A stretch of 64,000 nucleotides of DNA from JABDKH01 sp963768565. Lineage in GTDB: Bacteria > Bacteroidota > Rhodothermia > Rhodothermales > JABDKH01. This document shows, piece after piece, positions 10,251 through 21,341 of this stretch. The notes beneath the pieces were generated by a model. That model had not been told where the DNA came from and did not search any database. It saw only the letters and a list, made by a program, of their open reading frames with translations. The translations under genes were made by a program, and so were the position numbers. Position 1 is the stretch's first letter; the number at the start of each line of letters is the position of its first letter. The DNA is taken from NCBI GenBank assembly GCA_963768565.1, contig CAVYIO010000008.1, forward strand, positions 124,001 through 188,000, read 5' to 3'.

Positions 10251-11309
10251 GTGTCTGGAATTGGCTCGATTCTCCTGGCATTGGCAATACTCCTCGGGGG
10301 CTGCTCCTCACAAGAAGACGATGACCCGGGCTCACTTCTCCTGGATTATGAAGGTGAAGTACCCGGGGCCGCCGTGCTTGTCGTAAAAGACGGAAAGGCA
10401 CTGCTTTCTCGTGGCGTCGGCCTTGCCAACATGCAGACCGGTGAGCGTGTTACGGCACAGACAAACTTCAGACTCGCATCCGTCACAAAGCAGTTCACAG
10501 CCACCGCGATTCTTTGCCTTGTCGAAGATCGCAAGCTCACGCTCGAAGAGACCCTCGTAGATATCTTCCCCGGGTTCCCGGAGTATGGCCGTGACATCAC
10601 GGTGCGGCACCTGCTGACGCACACGTCCGGGCTTATCGACTATGAGAATCTGATTCCGGGGTCCGAGACGACTCAGGTTCTCGATTCCGATGTTCTCGAG
10701 ATGATGAAAGCCCAGACCTCGACCTATTTCGCTCCCGGTACCGAGTATCGCTACAGCAACGGAGCTTATGCCGTGTTGGCGATGATCGTCGAGAAACGAT
10801 CGGGGCTCTCATTTCCCGAGTACCTACACGACAACATCTTTGAACCTGCCGGGATGGACAATACCATCGCTTTCCTCAATGGCGTGAACGTCGTTGAGAA
10901 CCGCGCACGGGGTTACACCGTCGACGGTACGAACATTACGGATTCCGATCAGAGCATTACCAGTGCCGTGCTTGGAGACGGAGGTATCTACTCATCCATC
11001 GACGACATGCTGGCATGGGATTCTGCGCTTTATGGCGACAGGGTACTGTCCGCCGAAATGCGAGAACTCGCGCTAACTCCGGCAACCCTCGACGACGGCA
11101 GTAAGACCGGGTACGGATTCGGCTGGAGAATCGACGAGTACTGGGGACATCGGCGCGTCCACCACACCGGAAGCACCAGCGGTTTTCGAACGGTTATCCG
11201 CCGCTTTCCCGACGACAGGTTCACGGTGGTTGTTCTGACGAACCGTCGCGAACCGTCTGTGGGAGGCCTCGCGGACAGCCTAACGGATCTCTATCTGTTC
11301 AAGGATTGA
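10251..11309 (+). CDS. Beta-lactamase-like serine hydrolase, lipoprotein
   Basis: A 352-residue class C beta-lactamase/PBP4* family protein starting with GTG. The start gives a lipoprotein signal (LLALAILLGGC). Catalytic motifs are visible: SVTK (nucleophile Ser and Lys, in LASVTKQFTA), YSN (in YRYSNGAY) and HTG (in HHTGSTSG). Members include esterases, D-amino peptidases and true beta-lactamases; substrate cannot be read from the sequence. It follows the M1 aminopeptidase by 74 bases on the same strand, so the two could be co-transcribed. Confidence 0.85.
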   Translation: MSGIGSILLALAILLGGCSSQEDDDPGSLLLDYEGEVPGAAVLVVKDGKALLSRGVGLANMQTGERVTAQTNFRLASVTKQFTATAILCLVEDRKLTLEETLVDIFPGFPEYGRDITVRHLLTHTSGLIDYENLIPGSETTQVLDSDVLEMMKAQTSTYFAPGTEYRYSNGAYAVLAMIVEKRSGLSFPEYLHDNIFEPAGMDNTIAFLNGVNVVENRARGYTVDGTNITDSDQSITSAVLGDGGIYSSIDDMLAWDSALYGDRVLSAEMRELALTPATLDDGSKTGYGFGWRIDEYWGHRRVHHTGSTSGFRTVIRRFPDDRFTVVVLTNRREPSVGGLADSLTDLYLFKD

Positions 11310-11326
11310 CGGGCCGCGTTTGACGG

Positions 11327-11354
11327 GTCCCCGAGCCCCGACGGTTCCGGGGAC
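11327..11354 (+). terminator. Hairpin after the serine hydrolase gene
   Basis: The inverted repeat GTCCCCG / CGGGGAC (7 base pairs, 14-base loop that contains a further CCCCG) lies 18 bases after the stop of the serine hydrolase gene. There is no T-run, so intrinsic termination is only possible. Confidence 0.35.
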
Positions 11355-11561
11355 GCCAACGGGCACCCCGGAGGTTCATGGCCAGACGGAGCATGGCGGA
11401 CCAGGGAATCTGTCGACGGGGCGAAGATTCTTCCCGAATACCGCGTGAGTCGGACTACCTACCACAACAATTCGCGCCTTGCCCTGCCTGAAACCTGAAC
11501 GAGCCTCACTCGGAAAGCCATACATTGGGTATTGACGGCCGCCACAGTTTTATCTTCGGCC

Positions 11562-13941
11562 ATGATCGGACAACGAGTCCTACACTACGAGATCACCGAC
11601 AAGATCGGTGAGGGCGGGATGGGTGCAGTGTATCTCGCGAGAGATACGCGTCTGGATCGTCTTGTTGCGCTGAAATTCATCGCCGGCCGGCACGATTCTA
11701 CAACCCGGGAGCGCTTCCTGCGTGAGGCCCGGTCCGTTTCGCGTCTTACGCACGCCAACATTGTGGGTATTCACGCCATCGAATCGGTCGACGGCGCGGA
11801 TTTCATGGTGATGGAGTACGTGCGCGGAAATTCGCTGAACCTCATCATCGACGACGGCGACGTAGCCATTGATCGGGCGATCTCGATTGCCTCCGACCTC
11901 GCCGAGGCATTGAGTACAGCTCACCAGGCTGGTATCGTTCATCGAGATATCAAGCCCGCCAATGTGCTCGTCGCGGAAGACGGTCGGGCGAAGGTCCTGG
12001 ACTTCGGAATCGCACTGATCCAGGGAGCGGAGCACCTCACAAGTACTGACGCCACTCTCGGGACGGTGGGATACATGTCGCCGGAGCAGGCTCGCGGAGA
12101 GGAGGTGGATCATCGATCAGACATCTTTTCCGTGGGGGCCGTCCTCTACGAGTTGATCGCTGGCAGGCCGCCGTTCCACGGGGAGTATTATGCGGCAACG
12201 GTGTTCAAGGTGTTGAATGAAGAGCCTGAGCCATTGTCGCGCTTCCGTGCAAACGTACCCGCAGAACTGCAGCGGATCGTTTCGAAGTGCATGCAGAAAG
12301 ACAGAGAGCTCCGATTTCAGTCCGCGGCCGACCTGCTTGCCGATCTGCGCAATATGTCGCGCAGTGGTGATTCGACAACCGTGGTCGTCACTCGTGCACA
12401 AACGCCAGGTCGTGTTTCGCGACGAACGCTGACAGGAATTGCGGTGTGGACTTGCCATCATTCTTGCAGGTGCGATCCTTTACTTCTTCAAGCCCGCGAG
12501 CGACAGGTCCATTGCAGTTCTTCCTTTCACTAATAGCACCGGTGACCCCGACGTTGAATTCCTGTGTAGCGGTATTCCCGAGGGACTGATCAATCGGTTG
12601 ACCATCGTTCCGGACCTGAAGGTCATTTCGCGCGCATCATCGTTCTCGCTTGGAGACGCGTCGAAAGATCTCGCTGAAGTTGGTCGCCAGTTGGACGTGA
12701 AGACCGTCCTGCTCGGTCATCTTGAGAAGCGTGGGGATGAGCTGTCAATCAGCGCGGAGCTGGTTGACGTGAACGACAACCGGCAACTGTGGGGCCAGAA
12801 ATATCGACGGCCCATTGGCGAGATTCTGAACATCGAGGATGAGATATCGACGTCCATCGCCCAACACCTCGAAGTTCGACTCACCGATGACATCGGGCAG
12901 CGGATTTCAGAGTCGGCAACGACTAGCCCTGAAGCATACCAGTTGTATCTGAGAGGGCGATTCAGGATTGTGGGATCCCGCGCCGAAATGGACCGCGCAC
13001 TCGAATACTTCCAACAGGCCACGGACATTGACCCCAACTTCGCTCTCGCCTGGGCCGGCATTGCTCACGCACTGGCAATTCAGGGGTATCTCGCCATACA
13101 AACACGCGAGCAATTGCTCGATCGAGCTCAGTCAGCCTTAGGTCGGGCGCTCGCGTTAGACCCATCCTCGTCCGAAGTCCAGAACGCGGCGGGACTCATC
13201 CGCTTTTATTTCGACTGGGATTGGGAAGGAGCAGAGGCCGCTTTCAGGCGCGCAATCGATCGGAATGCTGGAAACGCTTCAGCTTACAATCGCTACTCGA
13301 CGTTGCTCATCTCTCAGCTACGCCTGGACGAGGCACTCGAGATGGCCACAAAGGCGGCAGAGCTCGACCCGATATCAACCGGCCCGACGCACGATCTGGG
13401 GATCGTACACTTTATTCGGAAAGAGTACGACGCCGCTTCCCGTCAATTTGACAGGGCAGTTGAATTCCACCCCAGCTGGCCCTGGGGTTGGGTGAAAGGT
13501 GGATTGATTGCGGCAATGGCCGGAGACACAACAAGAGCGCTGTCGATGGCCGCAAGGACGGAGGAAGTCACGGCGGGCTGGGGTAGTCCCCTTCTGCAGG
13601 CCTGGCTATCGTGGGTCTATGTATATGCGGGTCGGTCCGACCTGGCTCAGGGCGTGCTGGATCGGATGCTCGAGCATCTGGAGTACGAATACGTCGACCC
13701 ATATTCCATGGCCGTGGCGTATGCGTCAGTGGGAGATCGGCAGAACGCGTTGGTCTGGGTGGAGCGCGGAGTCGAGGAGAAATCCCCTGATGCAGTATTC
13801 CTGCTCGGCACCACGCAAATATTCTTCCGGTTCATCGCTCGAGACTCGAGGTACCTTAAGGCACTCGAGAGCATGGCATATCCGGATGCCGCCAGCCAGC
13901 GGCTGCAAGCGAGTTTGAAACGGGAGTCGAACCCGACCTAA
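11562..13941 (+). pseudogene. Ser/Thr protein kinase with TolB-like and TPR domains, one frameshift
   Basis: The first frame (TTG at 11532 or, more likely, ATG at 11562 to ~12445) is a eukaryotic-type kinase: glycine loop GEGGMGAVY, lysine in VALKFI, HRDIKPANVL, DFG and the GTVGYMSPEQ activation segment. The second frame (from ~12445 to 13941) starts with a membrane helix (LAIILAGAILYFF), then a TolB/FlgO-like region (SIAVLPFTNSTGD) and several TPR repeats (for example ALEYFQQATDIDPNFALAW). The frame steps by one base at about 12440-12460, just before the helix. The whole architecture, about 790 residues, is common in Rhodothermota and Acidobacteria. If the shift is real, the cell makes a soluble kinase alone. 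Confidence 0.85.
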
Positions 13942-14030
13942 TGTTCTGGTCTGCCACATTCAAACCTTACCGGCTTGTCTTGCTACGAAGATCAATCGGG
14001 TCGAAGTAACGAGACCAGCGGTCACCGTCG

Positions 14031-14323
14031 TTGAGATCAGGAGCAGACCTTTTGAAGAGAGTCCCCGAAGGCTTTACCCGGGGCACGGCCACGTCCAGTT
14101 ATCAGATTGAAGGCGGATGGCTGGCCACGTCGGTGCGAGTGAGTCGATCCAGGGACTCGAAACGATTCAGGGAATCCGCCTGCTGATCAGCATCATCCCG
14201 GCGGCAATTGGCGCACTCATGTTCGGCGCCTTTCTCTTCTACAAGTTGGACGAGACGCTACTGATGCAGATCGAGTCTGACCTGGAATCGCGCCGAAACG
14301 AAGCAGCAGATGCACCAGCCTGA
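14031..14323 (+). pseudogene. Remnant joining a GH1 beta-glucosidase start to a GPH sugar symporter end
   Basis: Two unrelated fragments touch here. From about 14052 to 14120 the frame reads KRVPEGFTRGTATSSYQIEG, matching the N-terminus of family GH1 beta-glucosidases (usual FxWGxATSSYQIEGA). From about 14120 to 14323 another frame reads SIQGLETIQGIRLLISIIPA and ends FLFYKLDETLLMQIESDLES, which is the last helix and tail of GPH-family (MelB-type) sugar symporters. These genes are often neighbours in one operon. A deletion that removed everything between the start of one and the end of the other explains the arrangement. Confidence 0.6.
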
Positions 14324-14338
14324 GTCGGGGCACTACAC

Positions 14339-16548
14339 CTAGCGCACGAGCACGACAGGCACAGTGTGAACCAATCGGTCGAATTCAAGACGACACATGT
14401 ATACGCCCGCAGCGAGTCGTTCCGGCGACCACGTGAAGCGGTACTCACCACGGCTGAATTCGCGGTCGGCAATCAGCGCGACTTCGCGACCCAACACGTC
14501 GTACACGGCAAGCCGTACACGACCCGGCTCCGGCAGCGTCACGTCAAAACTCGTCTCCACCGAAAAGGGATTCGGATAGGCTCTACTGAGTGTGAAGGAC
14601 GACGAGACCATCGCGTCCACTGCCACGAGCTCCGGGAAGAAGAACGCCATCGTGCGTCGCAACAATTCGTCCTGGATCGCACGACTCGATATCGTCTCGA
14701 ACGGGAATCCCATTACCACGAGCCGACCTGTGGCGGAACTGTTTCCGAATGGACCCTCAAATTGCACCCCGGCCAGTAGTCCATTACCGTATTGGAGGGC
14801 CGGCTGTCCGCCTGCTACGGCCGTGAAATAGTCGGGCCAGTCCTCTTCGTACGGTGACGAGCCGTAGGAGAACGGCGCCACACCATCGAATATGCCCGCT
14901 GCGGCTCCGCGAGCGGTGAGATTTCCCGAATCGTCACCGGCATATGAGACCTTGAGATAATCCCGCAGGAACGTCTGATCGGTCGTCGATCCTTGACTTC
15001 CCAGGTCCCATGCGATCTCCGATCCTGACACGAACAGATTCCCGCCCGACTCCAGATAGGCGCGCACTCTCAGCTGCTCTGTGGCCGAGAATGTTTCGTC
15101 GCGCGTCGATTCGTCGCCGAGGATCCACACCACGGCGTCATAGTCCTCGAGCCGAACCCGTTGCGCTGCAATGGCCTCGTTGGTCGTCGTTGAGAAGCCG
15201 ACACCGGCCGGCGCCAGCGACCGTCCGTGTACGAAACCGAACGGGTGCCGCGGCTCGTGCCAGCTTCCCGAGCTCTCCGTTCGGTCAAATCCATCGACGA
15301 TAAGTACGTTGTGGGTACCTGTCGCGACGCCGTATGTGTCGGTCTGCAATGACTCATTCGGCGGCGACATGGTGTCGATCGCAGCCAGGGTGAAGTACGT
15401 GGCATCGGCCGGAAGGGTCGCGTCAGCAAAGTCTACAGATGCAGGCCCGATCGACTCCTCGTCGTGTGCAAGCAACCAGTTGGTCCCCTCGATCAGGGAG
15501 TAGATTCGGAATCCGTCAAGATCCGGAGCTGCACCACCCGACCACGCAAACTGTACCCCCGCCCCTCCGCAATCACTCGATCCATGAGTGGCTGCGGCGG
15601 AGCGAGGATGTCTCTCTGAGACACGGTGACGTCGACAAACAGCTCGCCTGTATTTCCACGCGTGTCGCCGGCGAACAGCAGGACCGTATAATCGCCGTCC
15701 GGAAGAGCTGACGTATCCCACGACGACTTCCGCGTGACTTCGTTCGTGGGGATGTATACGTGATTACTTGTGGTAGCCTGCAGGTTGTGGTACACGTTAT
15801 GCACATAGCTGTCGCTCGGCATACTGTCGAAGCGATACACGACACCGTCGGTGCCCGGCACAAACAACTCCGTCTGCCGGTCGCGCGAAAGGATCTTGTA
15901 GCCGACCGTGTACGATCCGTTATTCAGTCCCGAACCCGATGTACCGGGCGCGGCGTTCTTCTCCTCAACCCGAACCGTGATCATCACTCCGCTTGTGAGT
16001 TCCGTCGACGCGAGTCGCTGGCCGGTCTGTGCCAGGTAGAATCTGACATTTGAGAGATCCGGAGTCCACGGATCCTCCAGCGGCGTGAGGCCGCCGCCGT
16101 CCCGCAACGGATTCCGGCGGGAACCTGGATACCCGTCGATGAAATGAACGTGACCCTGCCCCGACAAGATGGTGCCAAGGACGGTCTGACCCGCAAACAC
16201 CGAGTCACCAACCGAGAGCGAAGGGTTCGGAGCGATATGAACGTATGCGAAGTTCTCGGCTCGCACATAGGCATTCGAACCTGAAGGGGCGATCGTCGTC
16301 ACCCGACTATCCACGACCGAATAAACCGGGGTGCCGTCGGACTGCGGAATATCGACGCCGTTGTGGAAGTGCGGGTTGTCCGGTCCACGGTATTCAGAGA
16401 ACGTTCCTGAGATGCGCTGCGAAGTGTTGAATGGCTGAAGGGGCCACGGGTAGGTCGAATCCTGCGCCAGAACGGGAGCAGTCGCAGGCAGAAACACGGC
16501 CGACAAAGCGACACAAGAGAGAAGAGCGGCGAGCGAGGTTTTCACCAT
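14339..16548 (-). pseudogene. M23 metallopeptidase with C-terminal T9SS sorting domain, one frameshift
   Basis: The 5' frame (16548 to ~15560) has a signal peptide (MVKTSLAALLSCVALSAVFL) and an M23 endopeptidase domain with zinc ligands in HNGVD and HVH. The 3' frame (~15570 to 14339) continues with a Fn3-like piece (DGFRIYSLIEG), a large middle region with DAVVWILGDES and ending in a T9SS tail (YPNPFSVETSFDVTLPEPG, VYDVLGREV, AAGVYMCRL). The shift falls in a G-rich run at about 15550-15575, where one base is missing. The intact protein, about 735 residues, would be secreted to the cell surface. The start ATG overlaps the stop of the upstream gene (TAATG), so the two are translationally coupled. 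Confidence 0.8.
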
Positions 16549-17763
16549 TATGGCCTCACGAACACGAGTGCACGTTGATCCAGAACGACAGACACACCCC
16601 ACGAGTCTGCATTCGCTTCAACATATTCAGCAGATCGATCCAGGGGTCGGGTCCGCGATGAGAATTCGCCTGATCGATCGCGCACAAATTCTATCACACG
16701 CAGGTCGTCGTGCCGAAAGTGGTCTTCCGTAAAAATCGCCCGACCAACCAGCAACACGGCGGTATCCCCGTCTGGTGAAAGCGCGCTGGAAAACACGCGG
16801 TCGGATTCTTCCCGCAACTGAAATTCAAGAACGTTTCGGGGAACGTCGGATTCCACAACCGAGAGCCTTCGTTTGTCAGATATAAGCACGTGGCGACCGG
16901 TCTCGTCGAACTCGATCGCCTCCGCGGCAAAGTCGATTCGATACAACTCCGTGCCGTTGTCGTCGAGCAACGTAGTGCGATACACGTTCGCCGGGACGTC
17001 GTAGGCCCCGATTACAATCTGTCTGCCATCCGGGGATATGGCAAGAGCTGACAATGCGCGCTGAGGGATCTCGAATACATGCTCGACTGCGCCCGACGGA
17101 TCAAAGACCCGTACATGACCTGCCGCAACGGAATGGACTCCGTCCGTGACCGGTTCATTGACCACAATCGCCATATGACCCGACGTGCGAGCACGACTGG
17201 CCAGGATGGTCCGTTCAATGTCGTAGGGGCCCGTCGTCAGGTGACGCTCCTCTACAATGGCCCCCACTGCAGAATAAAAGACGACCCGCCCCTCGGCATG
17301 ATGAAGCAGCGCGATCGAACCGTCGCGCTCGTCTACAGAAACGCCCGGGAACGGCTCACCGAAATCGTGCCGTAACGGAAGGCGATAGATCGGGCCGGCA
17401 TCGAACGAAAAGACGTGTAACGACAACTCGGAAGACTGCGCGTTCGAAGCATCGCCCAGAACAATCGCGGCGAGGAACTGTCCCGACTCGGTCACAGACG
17501 ATTGCACAATCTTCCCGTCCATCGCATACCGTCGGACACCCTGGCCATCCTCAAAAACCACTGCGTCTTCTCCGACGGAAACGAAGCGGAGTTGGTGATT
17601 CGTCCGTGCCCGGACGAACCAACACCGGACGGGCGATACCGTCCGCTTGCGACCCCATGGCCGGCGAAGCGTCGATCGCAAAACGTTGCTGTGCAGCCGA
17701 TTCAGACACCACCAGAGATGCAACGGCGGCACATAGAACGCTCGTGAGAAGTCGCATGCTCAT
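16548..17763 (-). pseudogene. Exported beta-propeller-like protein, one frameshift
   Basis: The start MSMRLLTSVL gives a signal peptide ending near SESAAQQ. The frame then steps by one base near 17610-17625, and the rest (~350 residues) runs to 16548. The body has repeating strands like RALSALAISPDGRQIVIG and VFSSALSPDGDTAVLLVG, typical of WD40/PD40-like propellers. No catalytic motif is seen. It sits directly upstream of the M23 peptidase gene with overlapping stop and start, so the two probably act in the same surface or periplasmic process. Confidence 0.65.
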
Positions 17764-17893
17764 GATCACCAGAAGATTTGGCACAAGGTAGTAACGACCG
17801 GCCTCGCTGCGGTTCCACGCAAAAGTAGACCGAGCGCGGAAGGCGGCGTGATCGGTCGAAAACAACGCCGTGCCGTCGACGCGTCCACCACAC

Positions 17894-18559
17894 TCAGGGC
17901 TTGGAACCCGGTTTCAAAATCCGATTGTGCCAGGCCCATGCGATTACCTCGGCGCGAGTCCGTACGACCAGCTTTCCCTTGACATGTTCGAGATGATTCT
18001 TGACCGTATGAGGCGAGATAAAGAGTGTGTCCGAGATCTGTTGATTGTCGAGACCGGCAGCCACAAGCCGGAGTACTTCATACTCGCGCTGACTCAGGGC
18101 CTCCAGGCGCTCGCGATGTCCGGAAACCTGACGCCTCACGAGGCTGGCGGCGAGCTCCGGACTGATCCAAAGGTCATCGCCCCTCATGATTTCCCGAATG
18201 GCAGTTATCAGCATATCCCGATCGGCTTCCTCTTTCATCAAGTAACCGGAAGCCCCTGCATCGAGTAGCCCGTAGACGTATTCGGGCTGGTCGTACGCGC
18301 TAAGTGCAAGTACTTTGATGTTGCTCGAACCTGATCTGATCGTCCTCGCAACTTCGACGCCGGACAGCCGGGGCATCTCGACATCAACCAGCAGTACGTC
18401 CGGGGACATCGAGCGGACGAGCACGAGCGCGGCCTCACCGTCAGACGCCTGTCCGACAACCTCGAAATCGTCTACGGTGTCCAGAGACAGAGCGAGCCCG
18501 GCCAGCGTCATGTGGTGATCGTCAGCTACGACGATGCGAATAACGTCAGCAGTGCCCAT
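17894..18559 (-). CDS. NarL/FixJ-type response regulator
   Basis: A 221-residue two-domain regulator. The receiver domain has the acid pair in VVADDHH, the phospho-acceptor Asp59 in LLVDVEMP and the lysine in YLMKEE. The C-terminal LuxR-type helix-turn-helix has LSQREYEVLRLVAAGLDNQQI and ISPHTVKNHLEHVKGKL. It is adjacent to the sensor kinase gene, whose stop overlaps this start by one base, so it should be the cognate regulator. Its target genes cannot be read from the window. Confidence 0.9.
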   Translation of the reverse strand: MGTADVIRIVVADDHHMTLAGLALSLDTVDDFEVVGQASDGEAALVLVRSMSPDVLLVDVEMPRLSGVEVARTIRSGSSNIKVLALSAYDQPEYVYGLLDAGASGYLMKEEADRDMLITAIREIMRGDDLWISPELAASLVRRQVSGHRERLEALSQREYEVLRLVAAGLDNQQISDTLFISPHTVKNHLEHVKGKLVVRTRAEVIAWAWHNRILKPGSKP

Positions 18560-19924
18560 CAGCCGCTGACCTCACCGGCCGACATTTCGTGCTCAACTTC
18601 CGTCGGCTGATACGGAACAGACACGACAATTCGAGTGCCCTCACCGGGACGAGACGAAACGTCGAGTCTGCCGTCCGATGCTCGTGCTCTTTGCAGCATG
18701 CCGGACAGGCCATAGTGCCCCGAATGCTCAAACTTCATCAGGCGCGACGGCACCTTGAAGCCCGAACCGTCATCCTCGACTGTAATCCTGACCGTGTTGC
18801 CGTCCCTCATGAGCGTAACCACGACGCGGTCAGCCGCCGCGTGCTTTTCCACGTTTGTCAGCGCTTCCTGAACAATGCGGTACAGCACAAGTCGAGTCTC
18901 CATCGACAGGCGGCCAGGGTCCGGGCCGATGTCAAGGTCAACTTGAATGCCGGGGTTGCGGGTCTGGAAATCCCGCGTCAACATTTCGATGGCACGTGCA
19001 AGACCGAAGTGAACGAGTACCGGCGGCTTCAAATCCGAACAGATGCTGCGAAGGCTGCCGGCGACACCTCGGAGATCGGTTTCGATCTCTGCCAGCTTCG
19101 CATTCTGCTCTTCGGTTGTCATTGTCGATAACTGGTCCACGTACGACCTCAGGATGCGTTGCACCTCCTGAACAGGGCCGTCATGAAGCTCCGACGCGAG
19201 GTGGCTTCTCTCGGCCTCACGGATCATTGACATGTGACGTTGTGAGGCCAAGAAGTTCGTCTCTGTCCCTCTTGATGCGCCACACTGCCAGACGGACCAA
19301 CAGCGCTATGATGAGTCCAACCAGAATAGCGAAGGCGGCGATCAACAGTCGGTAACTGAAGCCGCGCATGAACCCGAAGCGGACCGTACCGCTTGAAGGG
19401 TCAAACCAGAACTGTGCTTCGGCGTCATTCACGCGTCCGGTCAGGGAACGATGGTGACCGTTCCAAGCAGCGGAAGTAGATCCGGCGGAAGCGAAACGAT
19501 CATTTTCAACTCCCGCGCGTCTTAAAGCGAAGTCGTGATCAATGCTATCCGCAATACATCGTCGCGTAATAACTCCTCACCCGTGAGTCGCCGAACGGCC
19601 ACGCACTGGCGCCCACTTTGCGAGGTTGCGAACGTAACAGAATCAGGCACCGGCAAAACTGCGTTCGGGCGGGTCGGACGACTGTTGCCCGGGATCGGGC
19701 GCCGAACTCGAATCTGGCTCGAACAAGCTGCCCGAGAATTCCCGGACGGAAGCTCGATCACACTCTGCTCGCCGCCCGCAGACGTACGTGACTCGTATTA
19801 GCTCAGGAGACAATACCTCCAGGTCGGAGATGCGCACGGCTCCGTCCTGAGCGGTAACGGAAAGAATCGGTGCCAGGACGAGCGCCAGAACGGCAACGAG
19901 GACACGAGAGTTACGCTGAAGCAT
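18559..19924 (-). pseudogene. HisKA_3 sensor histidine kinase broken by three frameshifts
   Basis: Four frame segments fit one sensor kinase. A signal peptide (MLQRNSRVLVAVLALVLAP) and periplasmic part run from 19924 to about 19700. PDSVTFATSQSGRQCVAVRR continues to about 19523. GVENDRFASAGSTSAAWNG through the membrane helix (LLIAAFAILVGLIIALL) runs to about 19240. The kinase core runs to 18559, with HisKA_3 ELHDGPVQEVQ, the N-box TNVEKHA, and EDDGSGF and HYGLSGM in the ATPase domain. One frame break lies at each junction. Only the soluble core could be made as read. The core is intact and keeps its regulator next door, which argues for sequencing error or recent damage. Confidence 0.75.
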
Positions 19925-20297
19925 GCGGAGGGTCGGCGACCTATTGGGGCGACTACTAGTCGTAACGATCAGAATGCGATAGTTCGCGTAACGGATCAGT
20001 CTACGGTGCTGCAGGCCAGCGGATATCGGTGGCCAGCGAGCTGGAGCAGACAGTGCTTGAAGACGCACTCTTCAGACGTCTCAGCTGCAATGTTCTGTCG
20101 CGGCGACGTAGCAATAGATAATACGCTGCCGGGCGCATCGAGGCCAGACGCACACATAGTACTTTTGTACTACTCTCTTTAGTTCTTTCGTCTTACTTGC
20201 ACCACAGACCGGGTCCGTTTACTCTGACATCCGGACGATGGGTCATTTCGTCGACCCCGTCGAAACGGTAGTACCATCAAACAGAGAGAGGGAGATC
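19925..20297. other. Intergenic gap with small hairpin
   Basis: A 373-base gap between the divergent sensor kinase and the lipoprotein gene. It holds the inverted repeat TAGTAC-TTTT-GTACTA at 20157-20172 followed by a pyrimidine-rich stretch. Nothing else stands out; promoters for both genes should lie here. Confidence 0.5.
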
Positions 20298-21053
20298 ATG
20301 CGAACAACTCGCACCATTATCGGAATTGTCGTCGCGGCAGTGATCATTGTTGTGGGCGGCTGCGACTTCGGTCCGGAATCGACGACATCATCGGTTCCAG
20401 CATTTGGGGTCACGCATGCCGCACTCGGATCAGCGAACTTGCTGCCCCAGGGAGAGTCCGTACTCGTCGACCTCGGGGGCCCTGGTGCGGCGGGCGGCGT
20501 CTCCGTTGACGTCGATCAACGTGACAGACTCAACGTGTACTTTGACCCGATCGAGATGCCCGTAGGATCGTTCTTCGAGGTGGCCGTGGTCGGACAGGTC
20601 AACGGTCGCGAGGAGACCCTCGGCCGCATCACACACCGACAGTCCGGGCAACGGACAACGGCCATTGGCCTGGATTTTCACGAACTGGCAGCATACTCGA
20701 AATCAACCGATCTAACCGTTGCGACGTATGTCGACGGAGTTGAAACGTTCAGTAAAAGGATACCGATAGACTCAACTGAAACAGTGGGATTTGTGGACTC
20801 GGGTGAATCCGGCTGGGCTACATCTTACCACTGGGTATACATCAACGGTGCCTGGGGCCTGATGATTGATCCGGCGCCATCCGAAACGTTCACGCTGGCA
20901 AGCGACCCGTCGAAGCACATGCCGTTCAACTTCCTCGTCTTCACGATAGACGGCGTCGAGGGAGTCGGTCAGCCCGAAACGATGGAGTTCTTCGGAGAGG
21001 GATTATCCCAATTCAAGATTGTCGGCGAGAACGACCGGCGCCTCATCTTCTGA
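20298..21053 (+). CDS. Lipoprotein of unknown function
   Basis: A 251-residue protein. I chose the ATG at 20298 because it gives a clean lipoprotein signal (IVVAAVIIVVGGC) and follows a purine-rich GAGAGGGAG ribosome site; the frame is open from 20238. The body is beta-rich with SFFEVAVVGQVNGREETLG and WATSYHWVYINGAWGLMID. I recognise no family. It is followed by a strong hairpin, so it looks like a single-gene unit, probably anchored in a membrane facing the periplasm or outside. Confidence 0.7.
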   Translation: MRTTRTIIGIVVAAVIIVVGGCDFGPESTTSSVPAFGVTHAALGSANLLPQGESVLVDLGGPGAAGGVSVDVDQRDRLNVYFDPIEMPVGSFFEVAVVGQVNGREETLGRITHRQSGQRTTAIGLDFHELAAYSKSTDLTVATYVDGVETFSKRIPIDSTETVGFVDSGESGWATSYHWVYINGAWGLMIDPAPSETFTLASDPSKHMPFNFLVFTIDGVEGVGQPETMEFFGEGLSQFKIVGENDRRLIF

Positions 21054-21114
21054 GGCGACTGTGGCCCACAATTCACATGCAACACCGGCATGTGGTAGCC
21101 TTTTGACACCCCGG

Positions 21115-21159
21115 CACGCTTGTCCCTCTTCGGTTTACAGCCGAAGAGGGACTTGCGTG
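21115..21159 (+). terminator. Long perfect hairpin downstream of the lipoprotein gene
   Basis: A 12-base-pair perfect stem, GTCCCTCTTCGG (21122-21133) with CCGAAGAGGGAC (21141-21152) and loop TTTACAG. It is extended after a TT/TT internal loop by 5 more pairs (CACGC / GCGTG). It starts about 60 bases after the lipoprotein stop. No T-run follows, so it may be a transcript-end stabiliser or terminator. Confidence 0.6.
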
Positions 21160-21341
21160 ACCGTCGTGATCTGCGCCGAGAGCGGTCCTGCCATACTGGG
21201 CGAAAATGATCAAAAGGACTATCGACATCGAACGTGAAGAGTCCCATCTTAGCAATGTCGGTTGCTGGCGTAATGTGCTATTACGCGCATGTCAGAAGTG
21301 CAGCAGACATTTCTGGAACACAGTTGACAGAGCTAGCGCAA

